A stretch of 64,000 nucleotides of DNA, taken from positions 992,001 to 1,056,000 of the forward strand of contig NZ_CP095487.1 of NCBI RefSeq assembly GCF_023028345.1. The letters are read 5' to 3'. This DNA is from Halorientalis marina (lineage in GTDB: Archaea > Halobacteriota > Halobacteria > Halobacteriales > Haloarculaceae). Positions 52,918 to 61,522 of the stretch are shown piece after piece; position 1 is the first letter of the stretch, and each line of letters starts with the position of its first letter. Below the pieces are notes generated by a model. It saw only the letters and a program-made list of their open reading frames with translations. It made no database searches and was not told the DNA's origin. Position numbers and translations under genes: made by a program.

Positions 52918-53088
52918 ATGGAATCCGTCCGCAAGGGGCTTCGATCCGGGGCGATAGAGAAGGACACCTACGAACGCCTCAACTGCGCCGAGTGTGGGGA
53001 GGAACTCGACACGAAGAACGACCCCGACGAGATCGGGACTGTCCGGGTCTGTCCAGGCTGTGGCCGCGAGTGGAAGAAGGTGGGGTAG
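52918..53088 (+). CDS. zinc-finger micro-protein, HVO_0758-like (56 aa)
   Basis: A 56-residue protein too short for many gene finders. It has two Cys pairs, CAECGEEL (~23-30) and CPGCGREW (~45-52), around a beta hairpin, with MESVRKGLRSGAIEKDTYE as N-terminal helix. This pattern (VRKGLR...EKDTY...TKNDPDE...VRVCPxCG.EWK) matches what I remember of the Haloferax HVO_0758 family of zinc micro-proteins. Start ATG 52918 follows GTTTTTAACGG (about 52887-52897) by roughly 25-30 nt. Its TAG abuts the opposing aldo/keto reductase stop (TAGCTA). Confidence 0.88.
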   Translation: MESVRKGLRSGAIEKDTYERLNCAECGEELDTKNDPDEIGTVRVCPGCGREWKKVG

Positions 53089-54177
53089 CTACTCGAAGAC
53101 GGCGTCGAAGGCGCTGGCCCCCAGCGGCTCGAAGGTCCCCGCGTCCACGTTCTCCGCCACGTGTGTCGGTGTCCCCATCCCGACCAGCGACGCCGTCACC
53201 CCTGGCGCACTCCGCGCGAAGTTGATCGCCCGCTGCGCACGGGTCTCCCCGTCCAGTTTCGCCTCCACCTCGCCCGGTATCTCGGCCGCGAGCCGGCCCT
53301 GCATGATGGAGGCGCTCGTGAACACGTCCAGTCCGGCGTCGTTCGCGAACCAGAGCGCGCTCTGTGGCCCCTCCGCCCCCTCGTGGCTCTCGACGGTGAA
53401 CGCGTCCGCCATGAAGACGTTGAACGGCAACTGGACCGCGCGAAAGCCCGTCGCCTCACGCCCGGCAGCGTCCGCGGCCGCCCGCGCCCGCCTGACGATT
53501 TCCGGCAGCGAGAGGTAGCTATCGTCGGCCTCGGGCACCCGAAACGACTCCCACGACGCGACCCCGTAGTGACGAACGTCCCCCGCCGCGACGCGCTTCT
53601 CCAGCCGCTCGAACGTCGCTTCGAGCTGGTCGTACACCTCGTCCCGCGACCGCTCTTCGAGTTGCGTTTCGGGATTGTGGACGTAGTAGCAGTCGATCGT
53701 GTCCAGGCCGAGGTTCTCCAGCGAGCGGTCCACCTGGTCGTCGATGTAGTCCGGCGCGATGCAGTGTTGCCCGTGCACGAGGTCGTCGGCGTCGACGATG
53801 CCGGTGTCGAGATACTCTTCGCGGACGTACTGTCCCGGATCGTCGGGCCGGTCGCCGTCGAACGGGACGAACCCGCCTTTCGTCGCGACCATGACCGCCT
53901 CGCGGTCTGCGTCGGCATCCTCGATGGCCGCGCCGACGACGCGCTCGCTGCGCTGACAGCGGTAGTTGATGGCGGTGTCGACGACGTTGACCCCCGACTC
54001 GATGGCCTCGACGATGGCCTCGTGGTAGGCCTCGTCGGCCGCGTCGGTCGGGTCGCCGAGGTACGTGCCGAGGCCGATGCTCGATACGACGCAGTCGCCG
54101 AAACTCCGGAAGTAGGTGCGGGCGAACCGCTCGTGGTGGCGGTCCCGGTAGTTCCAGGTCGCCTCGCGTGTAGCCAT
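53089..54177 (-). CDS. aldo/keto reductase family protein
   Basis: A 362-residue (alpha/beta)8 oxidoreductase. GLGTYLGDPTDAAD, NVVDTAINYRCQRSERVVG (catalytic Asp and Tyr), VMVATKGGFVP (catalytic Lys) and DCYYVHNPETQ (catalytic His) are present, completing the Asp-Tyr-Lys-His tetrad. It is longer than average, with an insertion after the Lys (DDPGQYVREEYLDTG...DDLVHGQHCIAP). NADP-dependent by family; substrate unknown. ATG 54177 follows CTTTATCG on the minus strand by about 25 nt, so it is leaderless. Confidence 0.9.
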   Translation of the reverse strand: MATREATWNYRDRHHERFARTYFRSFGDCVVSSIGLGTYLGDPTDAADEAYHEAIVEAIESGVNVVDTAINYRCQRSERVVGAAIEDADADREAVMVATKGGFVPFDGDRPDDPGQYVREEYLDTGIVDADDLVHGQHCIAPDYIDDQVDRSLENLGLDTIDCYYVHNPETQLEERSRDEVYDQLEATFERLEKRVAAGDVRHYGVASWESFRVPEADDSYLSLPEIVRRARAAADAAGREATGFRAVQLPFNVFMADAFTVESHEGAEGPQSALWFANDAGLDVFTSASIMQGRLAAEIPGEVEAKLDGETRAQRAINFARSAPGVTASLVGMGTPTHVAENVDAGTFEPLGASAFDAVFE

Positions 54178-54337
54178 GCGAGGGCGTTGGGTCGGCGGCG
54201 ATAAAGGCGGGGCGGTTGCGGTGGCGAGCCCGGAGCGGGAGTGGTCACGCGGCGGTGGCAGTCGCGGAGTGGACGGCCGGGAGGGGTAGGGCAGGGCTGC
54301 TGTCGTTGAGTGGAGATAGGGGAGCGGCTACGAGCAT

Positions 54338-54475
54338 CCGCGCGCCGGAGGCGCGCGGTTCGCGGAACTCGCGCGGGGCGCGAGTTCCGTAGTTTTTCCC
54401 CAAGTTTTTGGAAACGGGGGTGCCCGCAGCGGCGCGAAGCGCCACGAGGACACCCCCGTTTGTAAAAAGTGGGTG
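54338..54475 (-). repeat. structured palindromic element, copy 3
   Basis: Oriented downstream of the DHH gene. Module 1: an 11-bp stem, plus-strand arms 54412-54422 and 54451-54461 (AAACGGGGGTG / CACCCCCGTTT), enclosing (minus strand) TCCTCG, a GGCGC-TTC-GCGCC hairpin and CTGCGGG. Linker 54393-54409 is TTTTTCCCCAAGTTTTT on the plus strand, the exact complement of copy 1. Module 2: a 12-bp stem, arms 54363-54374 and 54378-54389. Module 3: CCGCGCGCC-GGA-GGCGCGCGG (54338-54358), then (minus strand) GATGCTC as in copy 2. It fills most of the 54178-54477 gap. Confidence 0.82.
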
Positions 54476-54477
54476 GC

Positions 54478-55650
54478 TCAGATATCACCGGACATCGCGG
54501 CGAAGAGCCGGTCGGTGAGTTCAGGGAGGGTAACGCCGGCGGAGGGGCCGATGCCCTCCATGTGTTCGATGGAGATCTGACCGCCACCCATCCGGGCGTG
54601 GCCGCCGGCCTCGGCCATGGGGATGTCCTCGACGGCGGCCCGCAGCGTTTTGCCCATGTGGACGCGGTCGTCACGCGACCGACCGGAGAGGTGGACGGTG
54701 CCGTCGTTGATGCCGGCGACGACGACGGCGGTGACGCCCTCCAGGCGGAGGAGTTCGTCGGCGGCCTGCGGGATGGCGTCGACGTTCGAAACCTCGCCGA
54801 CGTTGGAGAAGGCGAAGGCGTTGCGGACGTCACGGTCGGTGATGGCACGGGCTTTTACCTCCAGCACTTCGGCGTCGACCTCGGGGTTTGCGATGCGGTC
54901 GAGCAGGTCCTCCTCGATGCCGTCGTAGAGGTAGGCGGCGGCCTGGAACTCGGCAGCCGAACAGCCTTTCGTCAGGTGTTTCGTGTCGGACTGGATGCCG
55001 TAGACGAGGCCGGTGGCGGTGTCGGCGTCGAGTTCCTCGGGGCCGGCCTCCGCGTCGGGGTCGGTCGTCTCCCAGCCGAGTTCCTCGCAGTACTCGGCGA
55101 GGATCGTCGCGCAGGCACCGTTGTCGGTTCGGACGTCGGTGAACTGTTGGCCGGTGCCGTCGCCGGGGTGGTGGTCGACGACGGCGATGGGGTCGACGGT
55201 GTCGGCGCCGGAGAAGCCGCGAGCGGTGTTGTGGTCCACCAAGATCACGTCGTCGGCAGCGAGTTCGGAGGCGTCCGAGATGCGGTCGAAATCGAGGTCG
55301 AGGACGGTCTCGAACGCGCGGTTCTCCTGGTGGCGGATTTGCCCGGCGTGCTGCATCGTGGCGTCGGTCCCGACGGATTCGGCGATGGTCTCGACGGCCA
55401 TCGCACACGACATGGCGTCGGGGTCCGGGTTAGGGTGCATCAGAACTGCGACTTCCTCGCGGTCGGCGAGGAGCTGTTCGAACCGCTCGCCTTTGGCGGG
55501 GCGAAACCGGCGGATCAGCCAGGCGAGGGCGGCGAGGGCGACGATCAGGGCGACCACGACGAGGGCCGCTTGCAACGGGTCGGCCTCGACGAACGCCCGG
55601 AGGGCGTCGACGGGACCCGCCCCGTCGCTGCTTGCGGCCGCGAATGGCAT
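54478..55650 (-). CDS. membrane-anchored DHH/DHHA1 phosphoesterase
   Basis: A 390-residue protein with one N-terminal membrane helix (~28-50), a linker, then a DHH phosphoesterase domain: VLMHPNPDPDAMSCAMAVE (first metal motif), VDHNTAR, and AVVDHHPGDG (DHH motif), and a C-terminal DHHA1 domain with the substrate motif GGHARMGGGQISI. Relatives include GdpP (c-di-AMP) and nanoRNase phosphodiesterases; with c-di-AMP present in haloarchaea, a c-di-AMP or oligonucleotide hydrolase is plausible but unproven. ATG 55650 is chosen because CTTATTCAT sits about 28 nt upstream on the minus strand. Palindromic element 3 follows the stop codon. Confidence 0.88.
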   Translation of the reverse strand: MPFAAASSDGAGPVDALRAFVEADPLQAALVVVALIVALAALAWLIRRFRPAKGERFEQLLADREEVAVLMHPNPDPDAMSCAMAVETIAESVGTDATMQHAGQIRHQENRAFETVLDLDFDRISDASELAADDVILVDHNTARGFSGADTVDPIAVVDHHPGDGTGQQFTDVRTDNGACATILAEYCEELGWETTDPDAEAGPEELDADTATGLVYGIQSDTKHLTKGCSAAEFQAAAYLYDGIEEDLLDRIANPEVDAEVLEVKARAITDRDVRNAFAFSNVGEVSNVDAIPQAADELLRLEGVTAVVVAGINDGTVHLSGRSRDDRVHMGKTLRAAVEDIPMAEAGGHARMGGGQISIEHMEGIGPSAGVTLPELTDRLFAAMSGDI

Positions 55651-55747
55651 ATCTGCTTGTTGTCGCTCTCGATGAATAAGTAGCTTCCCCATCCGACTCC
55701 CGGACGGAAACCGCGTGTACCGCCCGACTACGCCCGTCCTGTCCGTG

Positions 55748-56641
55748 TCAGTGGCCGGTCTGTCGGTACGCCTCGACCGCTTCGCGGTACCCCTCGCGGT
55801 AGGTCGGATACGCGAACTCGTAGCCCAGTTCCCGGAGATACTCGTTCGAGCAGCGTTTGCTCGTCAGGATGCGCCGCCGGGCCGCCTCCGAGAGGTCCGG
55901 GTCGTCCAGTCGCTCCGCCTTGGTCCGTTTCGGCGGCTCCGACACGCCACACTCGGCCGCGAGCCAGTCGGCGAACTCCCACTTCGGAGCCGGTTCGTCG
56001 TCGACGACGAGGACGACCTCGTCGCGTGCCAGGTCCTCCTCGAGGAGGTAGCGTACCGCCCCGGCCGCGTCCTCGCGGTGGACCATGTTCAGGTAGCCCT
56101 CGGTGACCGGCCCCTCGAGATACCGTTCCAGTCGGTAGCGGTCCGGGCCGTAGAGACCGGCGAACCGGGCGACGGTCCCGTCGATGCCGTGGTCGGCGGC
56201 AACCTCGCGGGCGATGCGTTCGGCCTCGGCCAGTACTTCGGTCTTTTCGGTGGTCGGCTCCAGCGGCGTCGACTCGTCGACCCAGTCGCCGCCGTGGTCG
56301 CCGTAGACGCCGGTACTGGAGGTGTAGACCAGTCGCTCCGGCGGCGAGTCGCGCTCGCCGAAGGCTTCGATGGCCGTTCGGAGGCCGTCGACGTAGACCT
56401 CGCGGGCGGCGTCGGCACCGCGACCGCCGGAGCTGGCCGCGAACACGAGCGCGTCGGCGTCGGGAACCGTCGTGAGGTCGTCCGGGTCGGTCACGTCCGC
56501 CTGGACACCCTCGAAGCCCGCGTCCTCGATGGCCGCGATTCCGTCCGCCGAGCGACGGACGCCGACCACGTCGTGGTCGCCGCGGAGCTGGCGGCCGAGT
56601 TCGAGTCCGACGTATCCACAGCCGAGGATGACGACCCGCAT
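55748..56641 (-). CDS. NAD(P)-binding SDR / epimerase-like protein
   Basis: A 297-residue atypical SDR (YeeZ-like). The N-terminal dinucleotide motif is VVILGCGYVGLELG; VFAASSGG and LVYTSSTGVYGDHGG (the Ser-Tyr region; YGD lacks the spacing of the classic YxxxK, with Lys absent) follow, and NMVHREDAAGAVRYLLEE is the conserved late region. The incomplete YxxxK suggests a weak or altered redox activity. The start ATG is 56641, one base after the stop of the DUF5791-like gene, so the two are an operon. Confidence 0.85.
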   Translation of the reverse strand: MRVVILGCGYVGLELGRQLRGDHDVVGVRRSADGIAAIEDAGFEGVQADVTDPDDLTTVPDADALVFAASSGGRGADAAREVYVDGLRTAIEAFGERDSPPERLVYTSSTGVYGDHGGDWVDESTPLEPTTEKTEVLAEAERIAREVAADHGIDGTVARFAGLYGPDRYRLERYLEGPVTEGYLNMVHREDAAGAVRYLLEEDLARDEVVLVVDDEPAPKWEFADWLAAECGVSEPPKRTKAERLDDPDLSEAARRRILTSKRCSNEYLRELGYEFAYPTYREGYREAVEAYRQTGH

Positions 56642-56642
56642 G

Positions 56643-57071
56643 TTACCCCTTCTTTTCCTCGATGTACTGGTGGAGGACGGCGTACTCCGCCAGCGTCATC
56701 GTGTGCCGACCTTCCATCTTCTGCTGGATCTCCTTTGCCTCCATCCGGCCGTCGATCCCGGATTCGACGGCGTCGACGTCGAGAACGGCGATACTCATTC
56801 CCATCAGGAGCATATCGCGTGCGTCGGCGGCGATGAAGTCGGCGTCGGGTCGGTCCGGGTCGGTCGCCAGGATCGCGGCGGCGTCTTCGAGGGTCACCTC
56901 GGGCGAGTCGCCGTCGACCAAGGCCACCAGCGTCTCGCGGTCGACGCCGCTTTCCTCGGCCACGCTGTCGACGCCGATCGATTCGACCGTCTCGGCGAGG
57001 ACGCGCTCGTAGGCCGCCAGCAGGTCTTCGGGGGTGCGCTGGCCGGGCGTCTCGAACTCGTCTCTGAGCAT
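56643..57071 (-). CDS. DUF5791-like haloarchaeal protein (142 aa)
   Basis: A 142-residue acidic helical protein starting MLRDEFETPGQRTPEDLLAA. IGVDSVAEESGVDRETLVALVDGD resembles a helix-turn-helix, and LEDAAAILATDPDRPDAD and MEAKEIQQKMEGRHTMTLAEYAVLH follow. I recall it as a haloarchaeal DUF5791-type protein; a DNA- or protein-binding role is inference. Start ATG 57071; CTTGTACGG on the minus strand at about 57090-57100 is promoter-like. It is the first cistron with the SDR gene. Confidence 0.8.
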   Translation of the reverse strand: MLRDEFETPGQRTPEDLLAAYERVLAETVESIGVDSVAEESGVDRETLVALVDGDSPEVTLEDAAAILATDPDRPDADFIAADARDMLLMGMSIAVLDVDAVESGIDGRMEAKEIQQKMEGRHTMTLAEYAVLHQYIEEKKG

Positions 57072-57111
57072 GCGTCCAGATACGGCGGCCCCGTACAAGA
57101 CCTTTCGAATC

Positions 57112-60100
57112 TCAGTCCGGCGGCCACCCCGGCGGCGCCGACCCGTTCGCCCCCGCTGTCCACTCGGCCCACCCCGCGGACCGCTCGTCCATGTCCCCGT
57201 TCGTGTCGCCGACGCCCGGTGGCCCCGGCGGAACGGCTACGCCCACGCTCGTCTGTACTGCGAACGCCACGCGCTCGTTTCGGCCGAACAGTTCCCGCTG
57301 CCCGTCGCCGTCGAAATCCAACCGGACCGGTTCCCGCTCGCGGACATACGTGAGCGTCCCATCGGTTCCGTCCGGGCCGCCGCGCCGCGCGCTGACAGCG
57401 AACCGCGGATACGCGCCGCGCACCTCGACGTGCCAGGCGTTGATGGTCGTGTACCAGGTGCCGATGGGCTGGAGCGGCAACCCGGCCGGGACCCTGTTTG
57501 TAGTCCGTCCGCCGAGTCGCCCCGCGATGTCGTCGTTGATCCGCTCTCGCAACTGCCCGTCCAGTCGGTCGAGGACGGTACCCCCTGCACGACGCATCGC
57601 ACCGTCGACCGCCTCGCCGGTTCTGTGTTTCAGCCACTGGCGGGTCGACCCGGCGAGCGGGTTCACCCTCCCTCGGCTCACCTGATTCCGTTCGAGGGCC
57701 ACCTGCAACTCGGCTGCCAGTCGCCCGCGGAGGACCGCCGATTCCGTCTCGTTCAGTCCGTAGCGGCTCGCCGCCGCCCGCGTGATCGCCTCGACTGCCG
57801 ACTCGTTCGAGAGCGCGAGTGCCTCGGCCGCGGGCGTGTCCCACCGCGAGAGCCCGGCGGTTACGGTTCGATTCCGTTCCGCCCAGTCCTCGCCGAGCCC
57901 CTCGTCTTCGAGTACGGTGACGAGTCGCCACTCGATTCGGTCGACCTTCCGGCGGACCGTCCGGCGGAGCTCCGCCCGTCGTTCGACGACCGACTCGTTC
58001 CCGTCGACCCTCGTCGACGCCTGCAGGACGCTCGCGGCGTGACCCAGACTCGTCGTCTTCGTCGAGCCGAGCAGGGCCCCGAACAGCGCGTCCGCGATGT
58101 CGGCGTACGGGAGGGTGAAGGCGTTCACGTTCCGCGCCGCCAGCGGATGCACCGTCGTTCCCTCGGGGATGGCGGGGACCTGCTCGTGCCCTACCTGGCC
58201 GACCGTCAGGTACGGCGGTGCGCCGTTGACCGCGGTGATTCGGGTCCCGTCGCCCGTCCGACCGGTCGCTTCGCGCCCACGGGCTCGAGTCCGGTTCCCC
58301 ATCGCGTTCTCGAGGAGCCGTTTCGAGCCGGCGTTCGCCTCTCCGAGAGCGTCGTCCAGTTCGTCGCTCGCGGCGCGGTGGCGACTGCGTTGCTCGTTCA
58401 GTCGTGCGCGGACCCGGTCGAGGTACGCCCCGCGGACGGAGAGGCGCGCTTTCTCCCCGACGCTGCCGTACGTCGACGGTGCCTCGATCAGGTCGTCGTG
58501 GCGGTCCCGGAGCGTGATCGCGAGGTCGGCGGCGGGATTCGCCTGCATCGTGGCGAGTCGGTCCCGCTGTACGCGCGTCGAGACGTTCTTGACGCGCGAC
58601 CTGAACCCCGTCAGGTTCGTCAGCACCGCGGCACGCAGACCGTCCGGCCGTGCGCCCGCGACCGTCGTGTTCCGCTCCGGAATCGCCTCGCCCGGCGGCT
58701 CCGAGACGATGGCCTCCGCGACCGTCGCTGGCCCGCCGTTGTCCGCCAGGAGCGCCTCCGTCGCGTTGCGCTCGACGCCGGCGAGGTTCGGGCCGTCGAA
58801 CGGCCCCTCGCCCCGCTCGTGGACCGTCGCGATCCCGCGGGTGGGTGCCGTCGGCGTCGGCGCGTGTTTCCCCTCGACCCAGAGGTCGACCCGGTAGGTC
58901 GGCGTCGCCGTCTCCGTCGTCCGGTTCACGGCGTTGCCGTCCACCCACTCCTGGACCCGCGTCACGTTCGTCTCGACCCGAAACGAGTGGCTGTCGAGCG
59001 TGTGCCAGTCCCCGGCTGCGCTGGCGGGGCGTGGCTCCAGCCGCCCGGTCACCTCGACCTCGTTCCACCGCGTGTGTTCCCCGTCCGGCTGCCAGGAGCC
59101 GGCCGGTTCCGGCGGCGGTGGGGGCCAGTGGCCGTCGACGATTCGGGTCCGGTTTCGCAGCCGAACGTCCGCGCTGTAGGCGGACCGGAGCACCTGGGAG
59201 ACGTTGTCACTAGCGACGAAGTCACCGAACGCCCGGTCGGCGACGGGACCGACGGTGACCTCGCGCTGCCCGTTCGGTTCCGGCGCGTTCGTTCGTGTCT
59301 CGAACCGCGGGATTGTCGTCGTATCGTTCCGACCTACCGGGCCGCCACGGAGCACGAGGTCGACCCACTGTTTCGGGTACCTGCCCCACGGTGAGAACAG
59401 GTCCGAGAGCGCGACGCGGGCGGTCGCCCGGCGGAGCGCGCGCCGCCCCTCGGCGTCGCTCCGCCCGAAGACGTGGCGCTGTTCGGCGAGGATCGCCTGG
59501 TTCGTCGTCAACTCCACGTGTCCGCTGTCGACGACGTTGTCGATCAGCCCTCCTCCCCCGTACTGTGCGTACCCGCGAATCCAGGCGATCTGAAGGAGGC
59601 GGGCGGTGAGACCCTGTGCCAGTCCCGGTTTCGTCACGTTCCGGTTCAGCCGTCGTTCGAAGGTCCCGACCGAGTCGTGGAGTTCAAGCACCGGCGTCCG
59701 GACGACGACCGTCGGGCTCGTGGTCCGCCGAGCGACCGTCCGGCCGCCGCGCCGTGCGACGAGCGAGACGTTCTCGACCGTCGCCTCGACGGCCGTTCCG
59801 TTCTCGCCGACCCGTTCGAGTTCTACTCGACCGACTGCCCGTTCGAGCGCGCTCGCGTTCGGCGTCGGCGGGAGTGACGCCGACACCGCCACGTCGCCCT
59901 GTCGGACCGCCAGTTCCGAGACGCGCTCCCGCGCGCGGAGATAGACCTGGATCCGAAGCGCATCGCGGAAGGTCACGTTCGAGTCGAGTACGCTGCCGGC
60001 GGCCGTATTTGCGGGTACGACGACCGGATTCCGTGCCGCCGCGTCGCCGGCCCGCCGGACAGCGTGCCTGATCGCCGTCCGCGTCTCGCTGCCCGCACGG

Positions 60101-60231
60101 TCCATTGCCGTCTCGACCCCCGGCGTCGCCGCCGGCCGTTCCGGGAGCGTACTGGCGGCGAACGTCGCGCTCCCGAGCAGGAGGGCCACGCCGACGATGG
60201 CGAAGGGGACCCGGGCGCGGTCGTCGGTCAT
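57112..60231 (-). CDS. large secreted/pilus-associated protein (DUF7286-like, 1039 aa)
   Basis: A 1039-residue protein with one N-terminal membrane helix (~8-30), and otherwise long extracellular-looking sequence rich in N-linked glycosylation sequons (NxS/T), Arg and Thr. The last ~90 residues include DFDGDGQRELFGRNE, a Ca-binding-like repeat. I recall it as the large haloarchaeal family that accompanies PilB/PilC-type operons. The start ATG 60231 overlaps the stop of the previous gene (TGATG). It is the last gene of the pilus operon; probably a surface or pilus-tip component by context. Confidence 0.78.
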   Translation of the reverse strand: MTDDRARVPFAIVGVALLLGSATFAASTLPERPAATPGVETAMDRAGSETRTAIRHAVRRAGDAAARNPVVVPANTAAGSVLDSNVTFRDALRIQVYLRARERVSELAVRQGDVAVSASLPPTPNASALERAVGRVELERVGENGTAVEATVENVSLVARRGGRTVARRTTSPTVVVRTPVLELHDSVGTFERRLNRNVTKPGLAQGLTARLLQIAWIRGYAQYGGGGLIDNVVDSGHVELTTNQAILAEQRHVFGRSDAEGRRALRRATARVALSDLFSPWGRYPKQWVDLVLRGGPVGRNDTTTIPRFETRTNAPEPNGQREVTVGPVADRAFGDFVASDNVSQVLRSAYSADVRLRNRTRIVDGHWPPPPPEPAGSWQPDGEHTRWNEVEVTGRLEPRPASAAGDWHTLDSHSFRVETNVTRVQEWVDGNAVNRTTETATPTYRVDLWVEGKHAPTPTAPTRGIATVHERGEGPFDGPNLAGVERNATEALLADNGGPATVAEAIVSEPPGEAIPERNTTVAGARPDGLRAAVLTNLTGFRSRVKNVSTRVQRDRLATMQANPAADLAITLRDRHDDLIEAPSTYGSVGEKARLSVRGAYLDRVRARLNEQRSRHRAASDELDDALGEANAGSKRLLENAMGNRTRARGREATGRTGDGTRITAVNGAPPYLTVGQVGHEQVPAIPEGTTVHPLAARNVNAFTLPYADIADALFGALLGSTKTTSLGHAASVLQASTRVDGNESVVERRAELRRTVRRKVDRIEWRLVTVLEDEGLGEDWAERNRTVTAGLSRWDTPAAEALALSNESAVEAITRAAASRYGLNETESAVLRGRLAAELQVALERNQVSRGRVNPLAGSTRQWLKHRTGEAVDGAMRRAGGTVLDRLDGQLRERINDDIAGRLGGRTTNRVPAGLPLQPIGTWYTTINAWHVEVRGAYPRFAVSARRGGPDGTDGTLTYVREREPVRLDFDGDGQRELFGRNERVAFAVQTSVGVAVPPGPPGVGDTNGDMDERSAGWAEWTAGANGSAPPGWPPD

Positions 60232-61136
60232 CACGGCGACCACGTCCTGACCGTGATCCGTACGTCTCCGACCCGGACCGCCCGGGCGGCAGCCCGCGGC
60301 GTCTCGAAACGGTCTCGCATGTCGGCGGCGAGCCGTTCGGTCAGCGCCGCGCGTAACTGCGCGTTCGCACCGGTGACGTTCCGTTCGTTGTCGGCGACGC
60401 TGACGTTCGAGGAGAGGTCGGCCCCGACCAGACTCCCGAACCGTCGGTAGCGGTAGTCGACGAGGCGGTTCACGGGATAGTCCGCGAGCAGCGCGTGCCT
60501 GGTCGCGTTCGGCGGGAAGAACCCCCGAACGACACCGTCGGCGACCGCCGCTGCGACCGCGTCGTAGCTCCCGCTCTCGGCGGCCGCCAGTGCATTCGCC
60601 CGCGTCGCCGGCATACCGCTGTCGACGGTGAGCCTCGCCGCGTGGATGTCCGCCGTCGGCGGGGGCGTCGGGCCGGCGGTCGCGGCCCCGCGGAGCGGTG
60701 CCTCGGGGTACGGCTCCCAGACTGCCCGGACTGCGACCCGCTGGTGTCGGTTCCGCGTCGCGTTGCGTGTTTCGGCGACCGCTCTCGCCGCGAGGTCGTC
60801 GTACGTGTGACCCACCTGCTGGCCGTCGACGGCGACGCTGCCGACCGTCGCAGTCGCGAGGTGTTCCGCGAGCGTTCCGTGCGCAGTCCGCTCGAACGCC
60901 GGCCCCGTGGTCCAGGGAAAGACGACCCGGGCCTCGTTGGCCCGTCGCGCTCCGGGCGCAAGCGTGTACTCAACGTCGGCGGTCGTCGCCACGAGCGTGT
61001 CCGCGACCGCGTCCGCCCGATCCTCGTCGGGGGCGGGCGCCGCCGGGAGCGTCAGCGTCACGATGGCGCCGCCGACGAACAGGGCGAACAGCGTGGCGTC
61101 GAGGACGCTGCTCACGCCGCGGTCGGTCACGTCCAT
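60231..61136 (-). CDS. pilus-operon protein, DUF7284-like (301 aa)
   Basis: A 301-residue protein beginning MDVTDRGVSSVLDATLFALFVGGAIVTLTLP, a pilin-like N-terminus with a short charged leader and one hydrophobic helix, then an extracellular region with several Asn-x-Ser/Thr sites (NVSV, NVTG). The end (DVRITVRTWSP) is a beta strand. Its TGA overlaps the next gene's ATG. Start ATG 61136 is used; longer in-frame extension is low complexity. Function is inferred from the operon only. Confidence 0.75.
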   Translation of the reverse strand: MDVTDRGVSSVLDATLFALFVGGAIVTLTLPAAPAPDEDRADAVADTLVATTADVEYTLAPGARRANEARVVFPWTTGPAFERTAHGTLAEHLATATVGSVAVDGQQVGHTYDDLAARAVAETRNATRNRHQRVAVRAVWEPYPEAPLRGAATAGPTPPPTADIHAARLTVDSGMPATRANALAAAESGSYDAVAAAVADGVVRGFFPPNATRHALLADYPVNRLVDYRYRRFGSLVGADLSSNVSVADNERNVTGANAQLRAALTERLAADMRDRFETPRAAARAVRVGDVRITVRTWSP

Positions 61137-61522
61137 ACGCGCACCACCAGTCGGCCGGGACGGACGCTCCCCGCCTCCGTTTCCACGCTCACCCGTTCGC
61201 TCGCGTTCGTCGCCGCCGCCGTCGCCGTCGGCCCGACGTGCCACCGCCGTTCCGCCGTTTCGAGCGTCGCGTTCAGCGTGTAGCCCGCGGGCCCGCGCTC
61301 ACGGACCGTACCGAGCCGGTCGGGTTCGACGACGCCACCGCGCTCGACGGACCGTTCGACCGAATCGAGCGCCGTGTTCGCGACCGCCCGGTCGCCGTCA
61401 CCGTCGAAGGCAACATCGCCGAGGACGCCGGCGTAGACGGCGAGGCCTGCCCCGACGAGGAAGACGGCGGCGATGGCGGCGAGGGGTTCGATCTGCCCCC
61501 TACGCCCCGACCAGCGTGACAT
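61127..61522 (-). CDS. pilin-like protein, DUF7285-like (131 aa)
   Basis: A 131-residue protein starting MSRWSGRRGQIEPLAAIAAVFLVGAGLAVYAGVL. RGQIEP followed by a hydrophobic helix is the type IV pilin/TadE-like N-terminal pattern, so a prepilin peptidase could cut after RGQ. The rest is a small beta-rich domain ending VETEAGSVRPGRLVVRVWT. It overlaps the upstream gene by 23 bp and the downstream by 10 bp, indicating tight coupling. Confidence 0.75.
   Translation of the reverse strand: MSRWSGRRGQIEPLAAIAAVFLVGAGLAVYAGVLGDVAFDGDGDRAVANTALDSVERSVERGGVVEPDRLGTVRERGPAGYTLNATLETAERRWHVGPTATAAATNASERVSVETEAGSVRPGRLVVRVWT

Noticed and set aside
54178-54477. Small gene in the 300-bp gap before the DHH gene
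   Set aside because: The space is taken up by palindromic element 3 and the aldo/keto reductase promoter; open frames there are repeats of the hairpin sequence.
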